Positions 9,001 through 18,300 of a DNA stretch of 64,000 nucleotides are shown piece after piece; within the stretch, counting starts at the first letter, position 1, and every line of letters begins with the position of its first letter. The notes beneath the pieces are model-generated. The model saw nothing but the letters and a program-made list of their open reading frames with translations. It was not told the origin of the DNA and made no database searches. This DNA is from JAFKFI01 sp963795435 (GTDB lineage: Bacteria; Pseudomonadota; Alphaproteobacteria; Acetobacterales; Acetobacteraceae): assembly GCA_963795435.1 (NCBI GenBank), contig CAWCHV010000001.1, positions 186,001 through 250,000 of the forward strand, read 5' to 3'. Position numbers and translations under genes: made by a program.

Positions 9001-9283
9001 CGAGACCGGGACGGCCAATATCGTGATCTGGGCCAGCCTCGCCGAGCGGTTCCGCCGGGCGGTGGTCGGCAGCTCCCTGCTGCTGGTGGAGGGGCACGTG
9101 CAGCGAGTGGAGGTGGCGGGTGCCGAGGTGCCGATCGTGCATGTCGTGGCCGAACGGCTGGAAGACCGCAGCTTCTTGATGGCGGCTCTCACGGAGGCGG
9201 AGATCGGCGAAATGCCCCGCACCCGCGCGCCCCGCCATCCGCGACATACAAAGGTGTTTCCCCGCTCACGGGACTTCCAATGA
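6077..9283 (+). CDS. dnaE2: Error-prone DNA polymerase DnaE2 (ImuC)
   Basis: 1068 aa, full length for the family. An N-terminal PHP domain begins FSFLRGAARPEELAVAA. The polymerase core includes GRGSAANSAVCYCLG (about 348) and the catalytic PDIDVDFEHERREEVI (about 385-400). YGFPESHAASFALLVYAS lies near 735 and an OB-fold (VRLAGVVLVRQRP... GTANIVIW) at about 953-1035. DnaE2 is the translesion polymerase of the ImuA-ImuB-DnaE2 mutasome, acting at damaged forks under SOS control. It normally follows imuB directly. Here 649 bp holding a GIY-YIG gene and two hairpin-rich repeats intervene, and I see no second LexA box in front of it, so induction depends on read-through. Confidence 0.95.
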   Translation: MTYAELQVASAFSFLRGAARPEELAVAAAMLGLAAIGVADRNTVAGVVRMHDAVKQVEKQTQTRLRLLAGALLVFRDGTPDMLCYPRDRAAWGRLTRLLSVGKLRAKHGDASDEAKATNRCFLDYADLLAHGEGQLLIVVPPHRLDAAFTAHVERVATDFSGRAYVAGTRRHRADDARRLCALADLSLPMVATNDVLYHAPDRRPLQDVLTAIRLGCRVDEVGRVLEPNGERYLKSPAEMARLFRAHLDALVRTTEIMERCRFSLDELAYEYPDEPVPPGLTPDEHLANLTWQGAASRFPGGVPASLRATLEKELRLIAHLGYARYFLTVHDIVRFARNEKILCQGRGSAANSAVCYCLGVTAVNPAEIDLLFERFVSAERREPPDIDVDFEHERREEVIQYIYRRYGRHRAGIAATVIHYRPKSAMREVGKAMGLAEDATAALAAQSWNSGDELWPDERIAEVGLDPTSPVIHRTVALARELVGFPRHLSQHVGGFVLTRGRLDETVPIGRAAMDERTFIEWDKDDIDTLGIMKVDVLALGMLTCIRKAFDTLGVNDLADIPREDPTVYQMLSRGDSIGVFQVESRAQINMLPRLQPRAFYDLVIEVAIVRPGPIQGDMVHPYLRRRQGLEEVFFPSPALEHGEADELERVLGKTLGVPLFQEQAMRIAIEAARFTPEEANQLRRSMATFRNVGTIHSFFSKMVDGMVARGYTRDFAERCFRQIEGFGTYGFPESHAASFALLVYASAWLKCHHPAHFTAALLNSQPMGFYAPAQLVRDAREHGVSVRGADVTASAWDCTIEPGATLRLGLRLIEGFREDWATRLMRARDQSAGLRSFSDLIRVGLPRPALEALADADAMRGLGLDRRAALWQVRGLRDEADLPLFAGQPVSMREAPLPVMAKGEHVIADYQATGLSLKAHPLGFLRADLARQGVLSCAEAVLRPEDARVRLAGVVLVRQRPGNGNVVFCTIEDETGTANIVIWASLAERFRRAVVGSSLLLVEGHVQRVEVAGAEVPIVHVVAERLEDRSFLMAALTEAEIGEMPRTRAPRHPRHTKVFPRSRDFQ

Positions 9284-9370
9284 GCTGACGCAACCTGTGA
9301 CCTAGCTCACACATCCGCGAGCCACTGGTGAGATAGGGATTGATCAAGAATACATCGGGGGACGAAATCA

Positions 9371-10114
9371 ATGGCCATCTCGCTCGCCCAGTCCGACCTG
9401 CGGACCCACTACATCCGTGATCCGTTCGCGATCGAGACCATCGATGTGGACCAGATCCTCGAAGAGTTGGCCGAGGCGAGCCCTGACAGCACACCCAGCG
9501 CCTGGGTGGGCCGGATGCCCCTCACCGAATACGACCACGTCGTGCTGGCCAGCGACCGGCGCAGCGGGCATTGCCTCGGGGTGATGGGGGCGCGCGACGG
9601 CGTGACGGAGCGGGATGAGGAATTCCTGTTCATCCACACCGGCTTCGTCGCCGAGCGGGCTCGCGGCCGGGGTCTCATGCGGCGCATGATCGCGCTCACC
9701 CTGCTGCGCGCGGCCGGCAACGACGCCATGCCACGGGTCATCGCCGCCCGCACCAGCAGCGGGCTGTTCTACCGCGTGCTGCACGATTTCGGCACGCGCA
9801 TCCCGGAAGTCGTGGTTTATCCCGACCCCGAAGCGAGACCGGTGAGCCTGCCGGCCGCGGGCCTCGCGCAGCGGATTGCCCGCCAGGTCGCCAGGGGCAC
9901 GCGCTTCGAGCCCGGCACGGGCGCGCTGCGCGGCGGGCTGCTGGCCGCGGGCGGTGAGCCGACCCCGCCCATGCTGTCGCACGATCCGCAGATCGACGAG
10001 CTATTCGGCCGCACGCTCGCCCCGCCTGACCAGATCCTCGCTATGGTGGACCTGCGCGCCGCGAGCGAGGAGGCGATCGTCGAGGAGGCGCGGCGCATCT
10101 ATCGCCGGAACTGA
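9371..10114 (+). CDS. GNAT-like acetyltransferase-fold protein
   Basis: 247 aa. The segment FLFIHTGFVAERARGRGLMRRMIALTLLRA (about 79-108) matches the GNAT core strand plus acetyl-CoA-binding loop (RGRG). The second half (about 150-247), with no recognised domain, includes a region (DPQIDELFGRTLAPPDQILAMVDL) after the fold. The substrate is unknown. The start is supported by GGGGGACG upstream. A separate unit downstream of dnaE2. Confidence 0.6.
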   Translation: MAISLAQSDLRTHYIRDPFAIETIDVDQILEELAEASPDSTPSAWVGRMPLTEYDHVVLASDRRSGHCLGVMGARDGVTERDEEFLFIHTGFVAERARGRGLMRRMIALTLLRAAGNDAMPRVIAARTSSGLFYRVLHDFGTRIPEVVVYPDPEARPVSLPAAGLAQRIARQVARGTRFEPGTGALRGGLLAAGGEPTPPMLSHDPQIDELFGRTLAPPDQILAMVDLRAASEEAIVEEARRIYRRN

Positions 10115-10140
10115 CCTGCTAGCCGCCCGTTCGAGCGGGA

Positions 10141-11136
10141 ATGAACAGCATCGTCGTCGTGACCGGCGCGACCGCCGGAGTGGGCCGCGCGACCGCGCGG
10201 GAATTCGCCCGCAGGGGCTGTCGGTTGGGGCTGATCGCCCGCGCGCAGGACCAGCTCGAGGCCACGGCGGCGGAGCTGCGCGGCATGGGCGCCGAGGTAT
10301 GCCCGGTCGCGGCCGACATGGCGGATGCCGACGCGGTGGAGCGCGCGGCGGAGCGGATCGAGCAGGCGCTCGGTCCCATCGACATCTGGGTGAACAACGC
10401 GATGGCGACGGTGTTCGCGCCGGTGCGGGAGACGTCGCCCGCCGAGTTCCGACGCGCCACCGAGGCGACCTATCTCGGCACGGTCAACGGCACGATGGCG
10501 GTGCTCAAGCGGATGGCGGCACGCAATCGCGGCACCATCGTGCAGGTTGGCTCGGCGCTCAGCTACCGGGCGATCCCGCTGCAGGCAGCCTATTGCGGCG
10601 CCAAATACGCCATTCGCGGCTTCACCGACAGCCTGCGCTGCGAATTGATCCATGACCGGCTGAAAATCCACCTCACGATGGTGCATCTGCCGGCGGTCAA
10701 TACGCCGCAATTCGACTGGGCGCGCAACCACATGAGCAAGCGTGCGCAGCCGGTGCCGCCGATCTTCCAGCCCGAGGTGCCGGCGCGGGCGATCGTGTTC
10801 GCGGCGACCCACCGGCGGCGCGAGATCTGGCTGGGCTGGCCCACCGTAAAGGCAATCCTGGCCAACAAGGTCATCCCGGGGGTGCTCGACCACTATCTGG
10901 CCCGCAAGGGCTACGACACCCAGCTCGGGCCCGAGCCGCACGATCCGTCGGAGCCGGGCAATCTGTTCGATCCGCTGCCCGGCGATCCGGGCGCGCATGG
11001 GCGCTTTGACGCCCTGGCGCGCGACACCAGCTCCGAGATGTTCACCAGCCGCCACCGCGACGCACTCGTCGGCGGCGTGCTGATGCTCGGTGCGGTCGCC
11101 CTGCGCGCGATGGTGCGGCGCGGCATACGACGTTGA
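10141..11136 (+). CDS. SDR family NAD(P)-dependent oxidoreductase
   Basis: 331 aa. Classical short-chain dehydrogenase features: cofactor motif TGATAGVGRATAREFARRG at 8-26, NNAM strand motif near 85, Ser in VGSALSYR and the catalytic YCGAK (Tyr/Lys) near 150. It is about 70 residues longer than a minimal SDR; the C-terminal extension (IWLGWPTVKAILANKV, then a TM-like VLMLGAVALRAMVRR) is typical of the DHRS7B-like bacterial SDRs seen in stress operons. Substrate unknown. 26 bp after the preceding gene. Confidence 0.88.
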   Translation: MNSIVVVTGATAGVGRATAREFARRGCRLGLIARAQDQLEATAAELRGMGAEVCPVAADMADADAVERAAERIEQALGPIDIWVNNAMATVFAPVRETSPAEFRRATEATYLGTVNGTMAVLKRMAARNRGTIVQVGSALSYRAIPLQAAYCGAKYAIRGFTDSLRCELIHDRLKIHLTMVHLPAVNTPQFDWARNHMSKRAQPVPPIFQPEVPARAIVFAATHRRREIWLGWPTVKAILANKVIPGVLDHYLARKGYDTQLGPEPHDPSEPGNLFDPLPGDPGAHGRFDALARDTSSEMFTSRHRDALVGGVLMLGAVALRAMVRRGIRR

Positions 11137-11197
11137 TGTTGAGGTTCTTCCGGTAGCAGCGCAGGATCGCCGCTCCTCAGCCCCACGGAGCAGCGGC

Positions 11198-12232
11198 GTG
11201 GTCGACACGGTCCTGCGGTGGCTTCTCAGGCGCAACGCGCGGCGAGGCGTTCCGGTTGCGTTTGTCTCCGTGGCGCTCGCCGCCGCGATCCGTCTCGTGC
11301 TGTACGGCTTCGCGCCGGGCGCGGCGTTCACTCCGTTCCATCCCGCCGTCATCGTCACCGCGTTCGTCGGCGGCTGGCCTGCGGCGTGCCTCGCGGCGGC
11401 GCTCTCGATAGCGGTGACGGTATCTTTCCGGGTGCCTCCGGGCTTCGGCTCCCATCCCGGCTATGGCGGCATCATCCTGGTCGCCATGTTTGCGGTGGGT
11501 GCGGCGATAGAGATCGCGCTGGTCGAGATGGCCGGGATCGCCGCACATCGGCTGCGGGAACGCCAGAGCGAGATGGAGCGGCTGCTGCAGCGCAACGAGG
11601 CGCTGCTGGAGGAGCGCGCGGTGATGTTCCGCGAGCTCCGCCACCGGGTCGCCAACATGATGCAGTTCGTCGCCAGCATGATGATGCTGCAGGCCCGCCG
11701 CCTGCAAGGCGATCAAGCCGGCAAGTTGGCGCTCCAGGAGGGCGCGCGGCGGCTCGTGATGATGGCCCAGATCCACCGGCGGCTGCACGACAGTGAGGCC
11801 GTGCGGCGAGGATTCGGGCCGATGGCGGGGGACGTGCTGGGTGGGTTGCTACAGGCCGCCGGCTGCGGGCGCATTCGGCTCGACATCCAAGCCGAACCGC
11901 GCGAGCTGCCGCTCGAGACCGTGTCGATGCTGGTGATGATCGCGGCGGAAGCGACGACCAACGCGATCAAGCACGTGTTCGCCGCCGGCGGTGGCAGTGC
12001 CCTGACGGTGCGGCTCACGTCCCAAGAGGGCGAGCTCATGGAGCTGACGATCCGCGATGACGGGCCCGATCAGCCGATTGAGACCGAGATGGGCAGGGAG
12101 CCCAGCCTCGGCCAGAGCATCATGCAGTCGCTCGCTCGTCAGATCGGCGGCCGGATGCGTACCGAGCGGAACGGCGGCACCACGATCGCCGTGATCTTTC
12201 CGTTGTCCGACGCCGAATTTCCCGAGGTCTAA
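11198..12232 (+). CDS. Membrane HWE/HisKA_2-type sensor histidine kinase
   Basis: 344 aa from GTG 11198, chosen because GGAG (11187-11190) sits 7 nt ahead; an ATG at 11090 would run inside the SDR gene. The N-terminal region has about four hydrophobic segments with PFHPAVIVTAFVGGWPA, resembling the DUF4118/KdpD-type membrane domain. A coiled linker, the H-box ELRHRVANMMQFV (phospho-acceptor His) and an HATPase with EATTNAIKHVF and GGTTIAVIFP follow. No receiver or sensor PAS is attached. Such kinases usually feed EcfG-type general stress signalling, but no partner response regulator lies nearby. Confidence 0.85.
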   Translation: MVDTVLRWLLRRNARRGVPVAFVSVALAAAIRLVLYGFAPGAAFTPFHPAVIVTAFVGGWPAACLAAALSIAVTVSFRVPPGFGSHPGYGGIILVAMFAVGAAIEIALVEMAGIAAHRLRERQSEMERLLQRNEALLEERAVMFRELRHRVANMMQFVASMMMLQARRLQGDQAGKLALQEGARRLVMMAQIHRRLHDSEAVRRGFGPMAGDVLGGLLQAAGCGRIRLDIQAEPRELPLETVSMLVMIAAEATTNAIKHVFAAGGGSALTVRLTSQEGELMELTIRDDGPDQPIETEMGREPSLGQSIMQSLARQIGGRMRTERNGGTTIAVIFPLSDAEFPEV

Positions 12233-13146
12233 TCCTCCATTGTGTTGCCGTCCTCGTCGCGTCCGCGCATGTAGGCGTCGATGTCGCGACGCAGGCCCGG
12301 CTTGTTGCCGGCCAGCTCGAGCACGCCCCAGACGTTGCGCTTGAGATCGGTGAACGGATCGAAGCGATGGCGGATCAGCACCTGCCAGCGATCGACGTAG
12401 CGCCGGCGCGTTTTCGCGCCGTGCCAGGAATGCTCGATCGTGCCGGGGATGCAGCCGATATTGCCGCCAATGTGGGCCGTCGCGCGCGCCTGCCATTGCG
12501 CGATAGGGCGCACGTAGCCCGGCTCGATGCCACCCGGCAGGCTCTGCTCCATCTTGCCGGCGAGCGCGAGCGCCATGTGATGATCGGCGGCGCCGAGGGC
12601 GGCGGTCTCGATCAGCCCACCGAGATGCTCGAGAGCTGCGCGCGTCGACGCCCAGGCGTAGCCGGGATGGGCGAAGCGATACGGTCCCGGCCCGACCGGT
12701 TGCTGCTCCATCCACTGCTTGCAGAAGCTGCGATGCGCCTGCAGGTGCTCGTCGCGCGGTCCAAGATCGTAGCAGTCGGTCCAGGGCTGCACGATGTCGT
12801 ATTGCTGCAGCGCGTGCACCGTCTCGGCCGCCCAGTCGGCGCGACGGAACGCGATGTCGGCGTCGATCCAGGCGACATATTTCCAGTCCTGCGGCAGTCT
12901 TGAAATGCCGATGTTGAGCAGGTTCTCCTTGGTCCAGACGAGCGAGCGGGCACGCACTGCCACGTGATTGACGCGCGGATCGCCGGCAAGCTCGAATGGG
13001 CGGTCGCCATAAGCACACTCGACCGTGGTAAGATGCACGCCCGATGCGAGCATGTGTCGCTCGAACTCGCGATAGAGCCTGATGCGGCTCTCCCAGCGGA
13101 TCGGGTTGGCGATGGCGGTGACGACGTGCAGCAGATCGGCGCGCAT
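12229..13146 (-). CDS. Glycosyltransferase-like protein (GT-A fold, DAD motif)
   Basis: 305 aa from ATG 13146. The strand-loop WKYVAWIDADIAF (DxD-like metal/nucleotide-sugar site), an N-terminal LLHVVTAIANPIRWESR and the late ADHHMALALAG resemble GT-A glycosyltransferases. The track of aromatic residues fits sugar binding. It is on the same strand as, and 110 bp beyond, the phage cluster, and its 3' end overlaps the kinase stop by 4 bp on the opposite strand. Such genes also occur as phage cargo that modifies surface sugars, so it may belong to the element. Acceptor unknown. Confidence 0.65.
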   Translation of the reverse strand: MRADLLHVVTAIANPIRWESRIRLYREFERHMLASGVHLTTVECAYGDRPFELAGDPRVNHVAVRARSLVWTKENLLNIGISRLPQDWKYVAWIDADIAFRRADWAAETVHALQQYDIVQPWTDCYDLGPRDEHLQAHRSFCKQWMEQQPVGPGPYRFAHPGYAWASTRAALEHLGGLIETAALGAADHHMALALAGKMEQSLPGGIEPGYVRPIAQWQARATAHIGGNIGCIPGTIEHSWHGAKTRRRYVDRWQVLIRHRFDPFTDLKRNVWGVLELAGNKPGLRRDIDAYMRGRDEDGNTMED

Positions 13147-13256
13147 GGTGGGCCTTTCGGGGCGGGGCTCTGATTGTGGGCGGATCGCGAAGCGGGGCAC
13201 CTGATCTATCGGTGCGTGTCGGCCCAACGCTCGGGTTCGGGCGAGGGAGGACAGAT

Positions 13257-13475
13257 CTAGGTCACGACGGCGATGCGTGCGTTGGGCCCGAGATCGCCGA
13301 TCGCGAGGACCGTGGTGGCGCAACGCGCCAGGGAGGGCAATTCGAGCGAGCGCCATTGGTAGGCGCGTTGGAGGTCGGGCTCGGTGGGTTCGTGGAGCAG
13401 CAACGGCAGGCCGATGGCGGCCACGAAGGCGACCGCGGTGAGCCGCAGGTGCAGCTTGTCGCGGTAGCGGTTCAT
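13257..13475 (-). CDS. Small one-TM protein at the end of the phage cluster
   Basis: 72 aa with one N-terminal hydrophobic segment (LTAVAFVAAIGLPLLL, about 12-28) after a basic start and a mostly periplasmic tail containing one Cys. It overlaps the upstream gene by 4 bp (ATGA). The position next to an XhlA-like protein suggests a lysis accessory, possibly spanin-like, but no motif proves it. Confidence 0.5.
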   Translation of the reverse strand: MNRYRDKLHLRLTAVAFVAAIGLPLLLHEPTEPDLQRAYQWRSLELPSLARCATTVLAIGDLGPNARIAVVT

Positions 13476-13813
13476 CGGTGCGGCGCCCCGGTGAGATTAC
13501 TCCATCCGTAGGCGACCAGCGCCAGAAGAGCCGCGGTTAGCAGGGTCTTCCAGAACGCCCAATCCTCGCGGCTGACGAATTTCTTCGTCGTCTCCTCAAG
13601 GCTGGCGCGGAACATCTCGGCCTGCGCCGTCATTCCCGCCGTGAACCGGTCGGACATGGCGCGGAAGCTTGCGTCGAGCTCGGCGTCGCGATTGGCGAGC
13701 TTGTCGACCGCCACGACGACCTGACGCATCTGCTCCTCCAATCGCGCGAGGCGGTCCACCACCTCGTCGGCAACGGCGACGAGCCCGGCATTGGGCGACA
13801 CGTTGGGTCGCAT
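13472..13813 (-). CDS. XhlA-like coiled-coil membrane protein (putative holin accessory)
   Basis: 113 aa from ATG 13813. A long amphipathic helix (LARLEEQMRQVVVAVDKLA) is followed by a C-terminal hydrophobic segment (FWKTLLTAALLALVAYGW), the topology of the haemolysin XhlA family that cooperates with phage holins. It precedes the small membrane gene with an ATGA overlap. The assignment rests on architecture and location; no endolysin is next to it. Confidence 0.5.
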   Translation of the reverse strand: MRPNVSPNAGLVAVADEVVDRLARLEEQMRQVVVAVDKLANRDAELDASFRAMSDRFTAGMTAQAEMFRASLEETTKKFVSREDWAFWKTLLTAALLALVAYGWSNLTGAPHR

Positions 13814-13833
13814 TTTCGATCCCTTTGAGAACG

Positions 13834-15342
13834 TCACAGCGCGAAGCCCAGGGCGCCCGGCGCGGTCAGCATGGGCAGGCCGGGACCGATAAGTACCGGC
13901 CGGTGCCAGACGGCGGGCGCGGCGGTGAGCGCGACAGAGGTCAGCGCGAGCTGTCGTCCCGTCGCGAGGCCGTCCGCGTCCGTGTCGCCGTCGTAGATAC
14001 CGCCGGTGATCGCGGCGCCGCTGTCCCACGGCAGCCGGTACCAGACGTCGAGCGCCTGGGTGTCGGGAGGCGTGGCGGCAAGCGTGATTGCGACCGATCC
14101 CGGCTGGGACAAATCCACCGCGCTGATCGCCAAGGCGCTGCTGGTCTGCCCGGCGGGGAACACCTGAAACTGTGTCGCTGCGCTGCCGCCGGAACCGATG
14201 AGCGGCACCGGCGGCATCACCGGGAGCACGATCCGTGCCGAGCCGGGCGCGCGCGCGGCGCCGGCCAGACGAGGGCCTGAATCCCCCGCCGCATTGCCGC
14301 CGATCCCGGCCATGAAGGCGCGGTAGAAGTGATCGGCGAAACCGACATTGCCGCGCTGACTCGGGTGGATGCCGTCCGCGGACAACGCCACGTCCAGACC
14401 GGCGACGTAGCTCGCGAGCGGATCGAGGCCGAGATATTGCAGATGCGCGGCACGGATCGTCGCCACCCCGCTTGCATCGTATTTCGCGGCGGCCGTTGCC
14501 GCTATCGCGGGCACGGAGCAGAGGAGGCGCCGGAACGACCCCGGATACGCGGTCGCCAGCCCGCCGAGAACCTGTTGCAGCAGGGCCAGATACGCCGCGC
14601 CGCTCGCGCCCGCCTTTGCGTCCTGATGTCCCTGGCACCAGATGAACGCGGCGAACTTGCCGCCCGCCGCCGTCAGGATGGCGCGCAGCGCGGCGTCGTT
14701 CGGCTGCCCTGGTTGCCACGTGGCGATCGTCGTGCCGTTGACGGCGTAGCCGACCAGGGCGGCGTTCACCCCGGTGGCGGCGACGACACGGCGCAGGAAC
14801 TCGGCGGCGAAACTCGATCGGTAAGCGCCGCCATCCGCCGGAACCGCCCAGGCCGGCAGTGTGGTGTTGCCGTTCCAGGCGGCGAAGGCGGCGCTGTAGA
14901 GGCTCGGCGCCACGCCGAGGCTGGCCAGCGTGGTCGTGTCGCCCGAGGCGTTGGTGTCCCAGAAATCCGTCGCGAGCGACTGGCCCGCGGCGGCGATCAC
15001 CTCGCCGACGCCGATCCGGTTGGTGGTGCTGACGACGCTCGCAGGATCGCCGTTGGCACGCAGGTCCAGCAGGTACCAGGCGGCATTGGCGGGCAGACTG
15101 AGCGCCACGGTCTGGGCGCCCGCCGCGAGGTTCGACCCCACGCTGAACCAGGACACCAGCACCGTGCCGGGATTGTCCGCGTCACGCAGCTGCGCCTCCA
15201 GCAGCGTGACGGGCGAGGTGGGCGATAGGCTTAGGGCGACCGCGCCCACCCCCTTGCCGAACACGCCGCCGGTCCGCGTATCGCGCTGGTAGACGCGATA
15301 CGCCGCCGGCTGGGTGAGCGTTAGGCTGCCGCTGTAGGACAC
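13834..15342 (-). CDS. SGNH/GDSL-type esterase in the tail region (sialate O-acetylesterase-like)
   Basis: 502 aa. The SGNH blocks are visible: AAAGQSLATD (block I region, Ser), the Gly/Asn region (YAVNGTTI), FIWCQGHQDA and SADGIHPSQRG with the Asp-His pair. This is the architecture of the sialate-O-acetylesterase-like carbohydrate esterases. N-terminal (1-130) and C-terminal (about 370-502) beta-rich segments probably attach it to the tail or bind sugars. It lies directly after the fibre genes (3-bp gap), so it probably deacetylates host surface polysaccharide during adsorption. Confidence 0.78.
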   Translation of the reverse strand: MSYSGSLTLTQPAAYRVYQRDTRTGGVFGKGVGAVALSLSPTSPVTLLEAQLRDADNPGTVLVSWFSVGSNLAAGAQTVALSLPANAAWYLLDLRANGDPASVVSTTNRIGVGEVIAAAGQSLATDFWDTNASGDTTTLASLGVAPSLYSAAFAAWNGNTTLPAWAVPADGGAYRSSFAAEFLRRVVAATGVNAALVGYAVNGTTIATWQPGQPNDAALRAILTAAGGKFAAFIWCQGHQDAKAGASGAAYLALLQQVLGGLATAYPGSFRRLLCSVPAIAATAAAKYDASGVATIRAAHLQYLGLDPLASYVAGLDVALSADGIHPSQRGNVGFADHFYRAFMAGIGGNAAGDSGPRLAGAARAPGSARIVLPVMPPVPLIGSGGSAATQFQVFPAGQTSSALAISAVDLSQPGSVAITLAATPPDTQALDVWYRLPWDSGAAITGGIYDGDTDADGLATGRQLALTSVALTAAPAVWHRPVLIGPGLPMLTAPGALGFAL

Positions 15343-15345
15343 CGA

Positions 15346-18300
15346 TCAGCTTCCCCATTTGGTGGTTGCGTAGCTGGCGAGATTGGCGAGCTTGGTCGCG
15401 TCGCTCAGGAACGTGTTCCAGACGTTCACCTCGAAGATCGCGCCGTCGAAGAAGAACGGTGTGCCGCCGAAGGGCTGCTTGCCGAGCAGGAATGTGTCCC
15501 ATGCCGCCAGGCCGCCGCCGCTGTATGGACCGGTGGTCGCGGAGGAGATGTCGCCGCGGCTGTTGACGTTGATATGGACCTGGTTTGCCGTCGGATCGAA
15601 GCGGGCGATGACCTTGAGCAGCGTACTCTTCGCTCCCGCCGCGAACGACGTGTCGTTGGCCGAGCCGGACGTCGCGGAGGAGCGCCCCGCCTGCACCTTC
15701 GGCGAGCCGGTGGTGGAGACGTTGACGGTGAAGGCATTCGTCGTGCCCGTCGTTGCGCCGTTGGTGATGCTGGCCGCGACGTAAGGCGACCCGCTGTTCG
15801 CGTCGCTCGTGATCTTGAACACCAGCAGCGCGGTCAGAGGTCCGCTCTGCAGCCCGCCGATCCAGCCGTTCGAGACCTGCTGCAGAAATTGCGAAGCGGA
15901 TTTTGCGAAGGTCAGGCCGTTGCGGCCGTTCGCCGCCGCAATCGCCAAGGTCGGCGCGTTGCCGGTCTGGTTGAGATCGAAGCCGTTGCCCGAGGTGTCG
16001 CGCAGACCCCTTACGGTGCCGCCGCCGGTCGCCTGCAAGGTGGTGAATGCGGCGTCGGCGTAGAGCGATTGCGCGTTGCTGGCGTCGAACATCACCACCG
16101 GATTGGGCACGCCGACCGACAGGAGCGAGCTGTCCGCCGCCGGACCCGTGGAGGTGATGGTGACCGCCTGCGAGGCGAGCTGAGTGCCGGTACCCGGTGC
16201 CGAGGTGTCGTAGATCGCCAGCAAGTAGCCGCCCGACCCCGGCGCGGTGATGGTGGCAGTGCCGCCGCTGGCGACGAAGCGCGTGCTCGCCTCCGTCGTG
16301 CCCTGCATCCACACCAGGTAGACGGTGGCGATGCCGGTCAGAGCGAAGGTGACGGTGATGGAGGAGCCGGCGGAGCCCGACGGACTGTTGGTGATCGCGG
16401 CGGTGTAGACGCTGAACGTTCCGCCGCTGCTGCCCGAGATGCCCGTCGTGTGATCGCGCACCAGGAGCGTGTAGGCAGTCCCGGCCGCGATGCTGCCCGC
16501 CGGGATCGTGAAGGAGAACGCGCCGCCCGCGATACTCGGCGTGCTCGCAGCGTGCCACGTCGTCCCGCCATCGGTGCTCCAGTCGAGCGCGGTCGGCGTG
16601 CCGTTGCCGTAGGTGCCGGCGACGGAGACCGCGCTCGCCACCGGCGTGTTCGCGGGAGTGGCGACGCCGATCGTCTGCGCCGCGATGGTCACGTTGGTCT
16701 TGGCGTCGAGCAGTGTGGCGCCGCCGGCGCTGTCGTATAGACGCAGCACATAGGTGCCCGCCGCTGGCGCGGTGATCGCGGCCGAGCTGCCGGAGACCGC
16801 GGTACGGCCGCCCACGTCGCTCGATCCGTTCCACCATCCGATATAGGCGGTGGCGATGCCCGCCAGGGTGAACGGCACGCTCGCCGTCTGGTTGGCGACG
16901 AAGGCAGGCAGCGTGCCGAGCGTGCCGCTCTCGACGTTGAACGTGCCCGCAGTGGCGCCGACCACGGCGGGGATCGCGGTATCGCGCACCCGCAGCGTGT
17001 ACGGGCCACCTGCCCCGATGGCCCCGCCGGGGATAGTGAAGGAGAAATTGCCCACGGCGATGGTCGGCGAGGCGGCGGCGGTGTAGGTCGCGCCGTCAAT
17101 ACTCCACGCGAGCCCGGCTGGCGTTCCGTTCGTGTAGCTGCCTGACACGGCGATCGCCGCGCCCGCCAGCACGGTGCTAACGGCGTTGACCCCGATCGTC
17201 TCGGACGGGGGCGCCGCGACCGGGACGCTGGCGATGACGACCAGCTTGTTGCCCGTGCCAGCGATCGCGGAATCCCACAGCGCGAGCGCATAGTTCCCCG
17301 GGGTCGACGGCGCGGTGATGGCGCCGGACGTGCCCGTGACCGCCACGCGGGCGCCGATCTCGGTCGCTCCGCTCATCCAGACGAGATAGCCGGTAGTGAG
17401 GCCGGCGAGGGTGAAGCCGATGGTGGTGGATTGGCCGCCGGTGACGCCGGTGGGCGTGACGAGCGTCGCGGCCTCGACGTTGAAGCTGTTCGACTGGCGC
17501 GGCGTGTTGGCGCTGTCAGAAACCAGGATCGTCTGCCCGGCTTGCGCCGCCATGCCGGGATGCAGGAACGAGAACGCGGTGGCGGACACAGTCGCGCCGG
17601 TGGGCAGCGGGTTCCAAATGCTGCCGCCGTTGTCGGAGTATTGCAGCGTCGGAACCGCGCCGTAGTTCAGCAGCGAGCCGGAGACGCCGAAGCTTGCATT
17701 GGCCGGCACGTTGGCGATCGCGCCGATGGCGATGGTCGGAACCGAGCCGCTGCTCGGTGTCTGCGCGTACACGCCCTGCGCGCTGTTCGAGTTGCGGATG
17801 GCGAGCACGGGAGCCGACTGTCCGGGCGATATGCTGGTCAGACCCGTGCAGGTAATGCCGCCGCCGAACGTCACGGTGCCGGCGGCGGAGGTGTTCATCA
17901 CGACGCATTCGAAGCCGTCGCCGCAATCGCTGAACTGTGCCACCGAGACGGTGCCGCCGTTCGGCAGCGTGACGATCGCGCGGTTGTGTCGCGACAAGGT
18001 CAGCGCCACGGAGGCGGTCTCCTCAACCCGGCGCCGCGCATAGCTCGGGAGCTTGGTGTTGATATAGTCGGCGACCTTCTGCAGCGTGCCGATCACCATC
18101 GTCGCGCTGCCCTGGCCCAGCCAGAAGCTGTCCCCGTCGCTCATCGCGGCGGCCGCGGGATTGCCCGCGTCGGTGATCAGGCGGCCGTTGAGGAAGCTCG
18201 CATAGGTGATCGCACGATCGGCGCCCCCCTGGCTGATGCCGACGAGATCGGACGCGCCCACGCTCGTCGTGACCGGGGCTCCGGTGATGGAGGTCGACGA

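Noticed and set aside
13147..13256. Attachment site or integrase remnant at the phage edge
   Set aside because: No duplicated core sequence at the other edge and no integrase-like frame was seen. tRNA genes are also absent.
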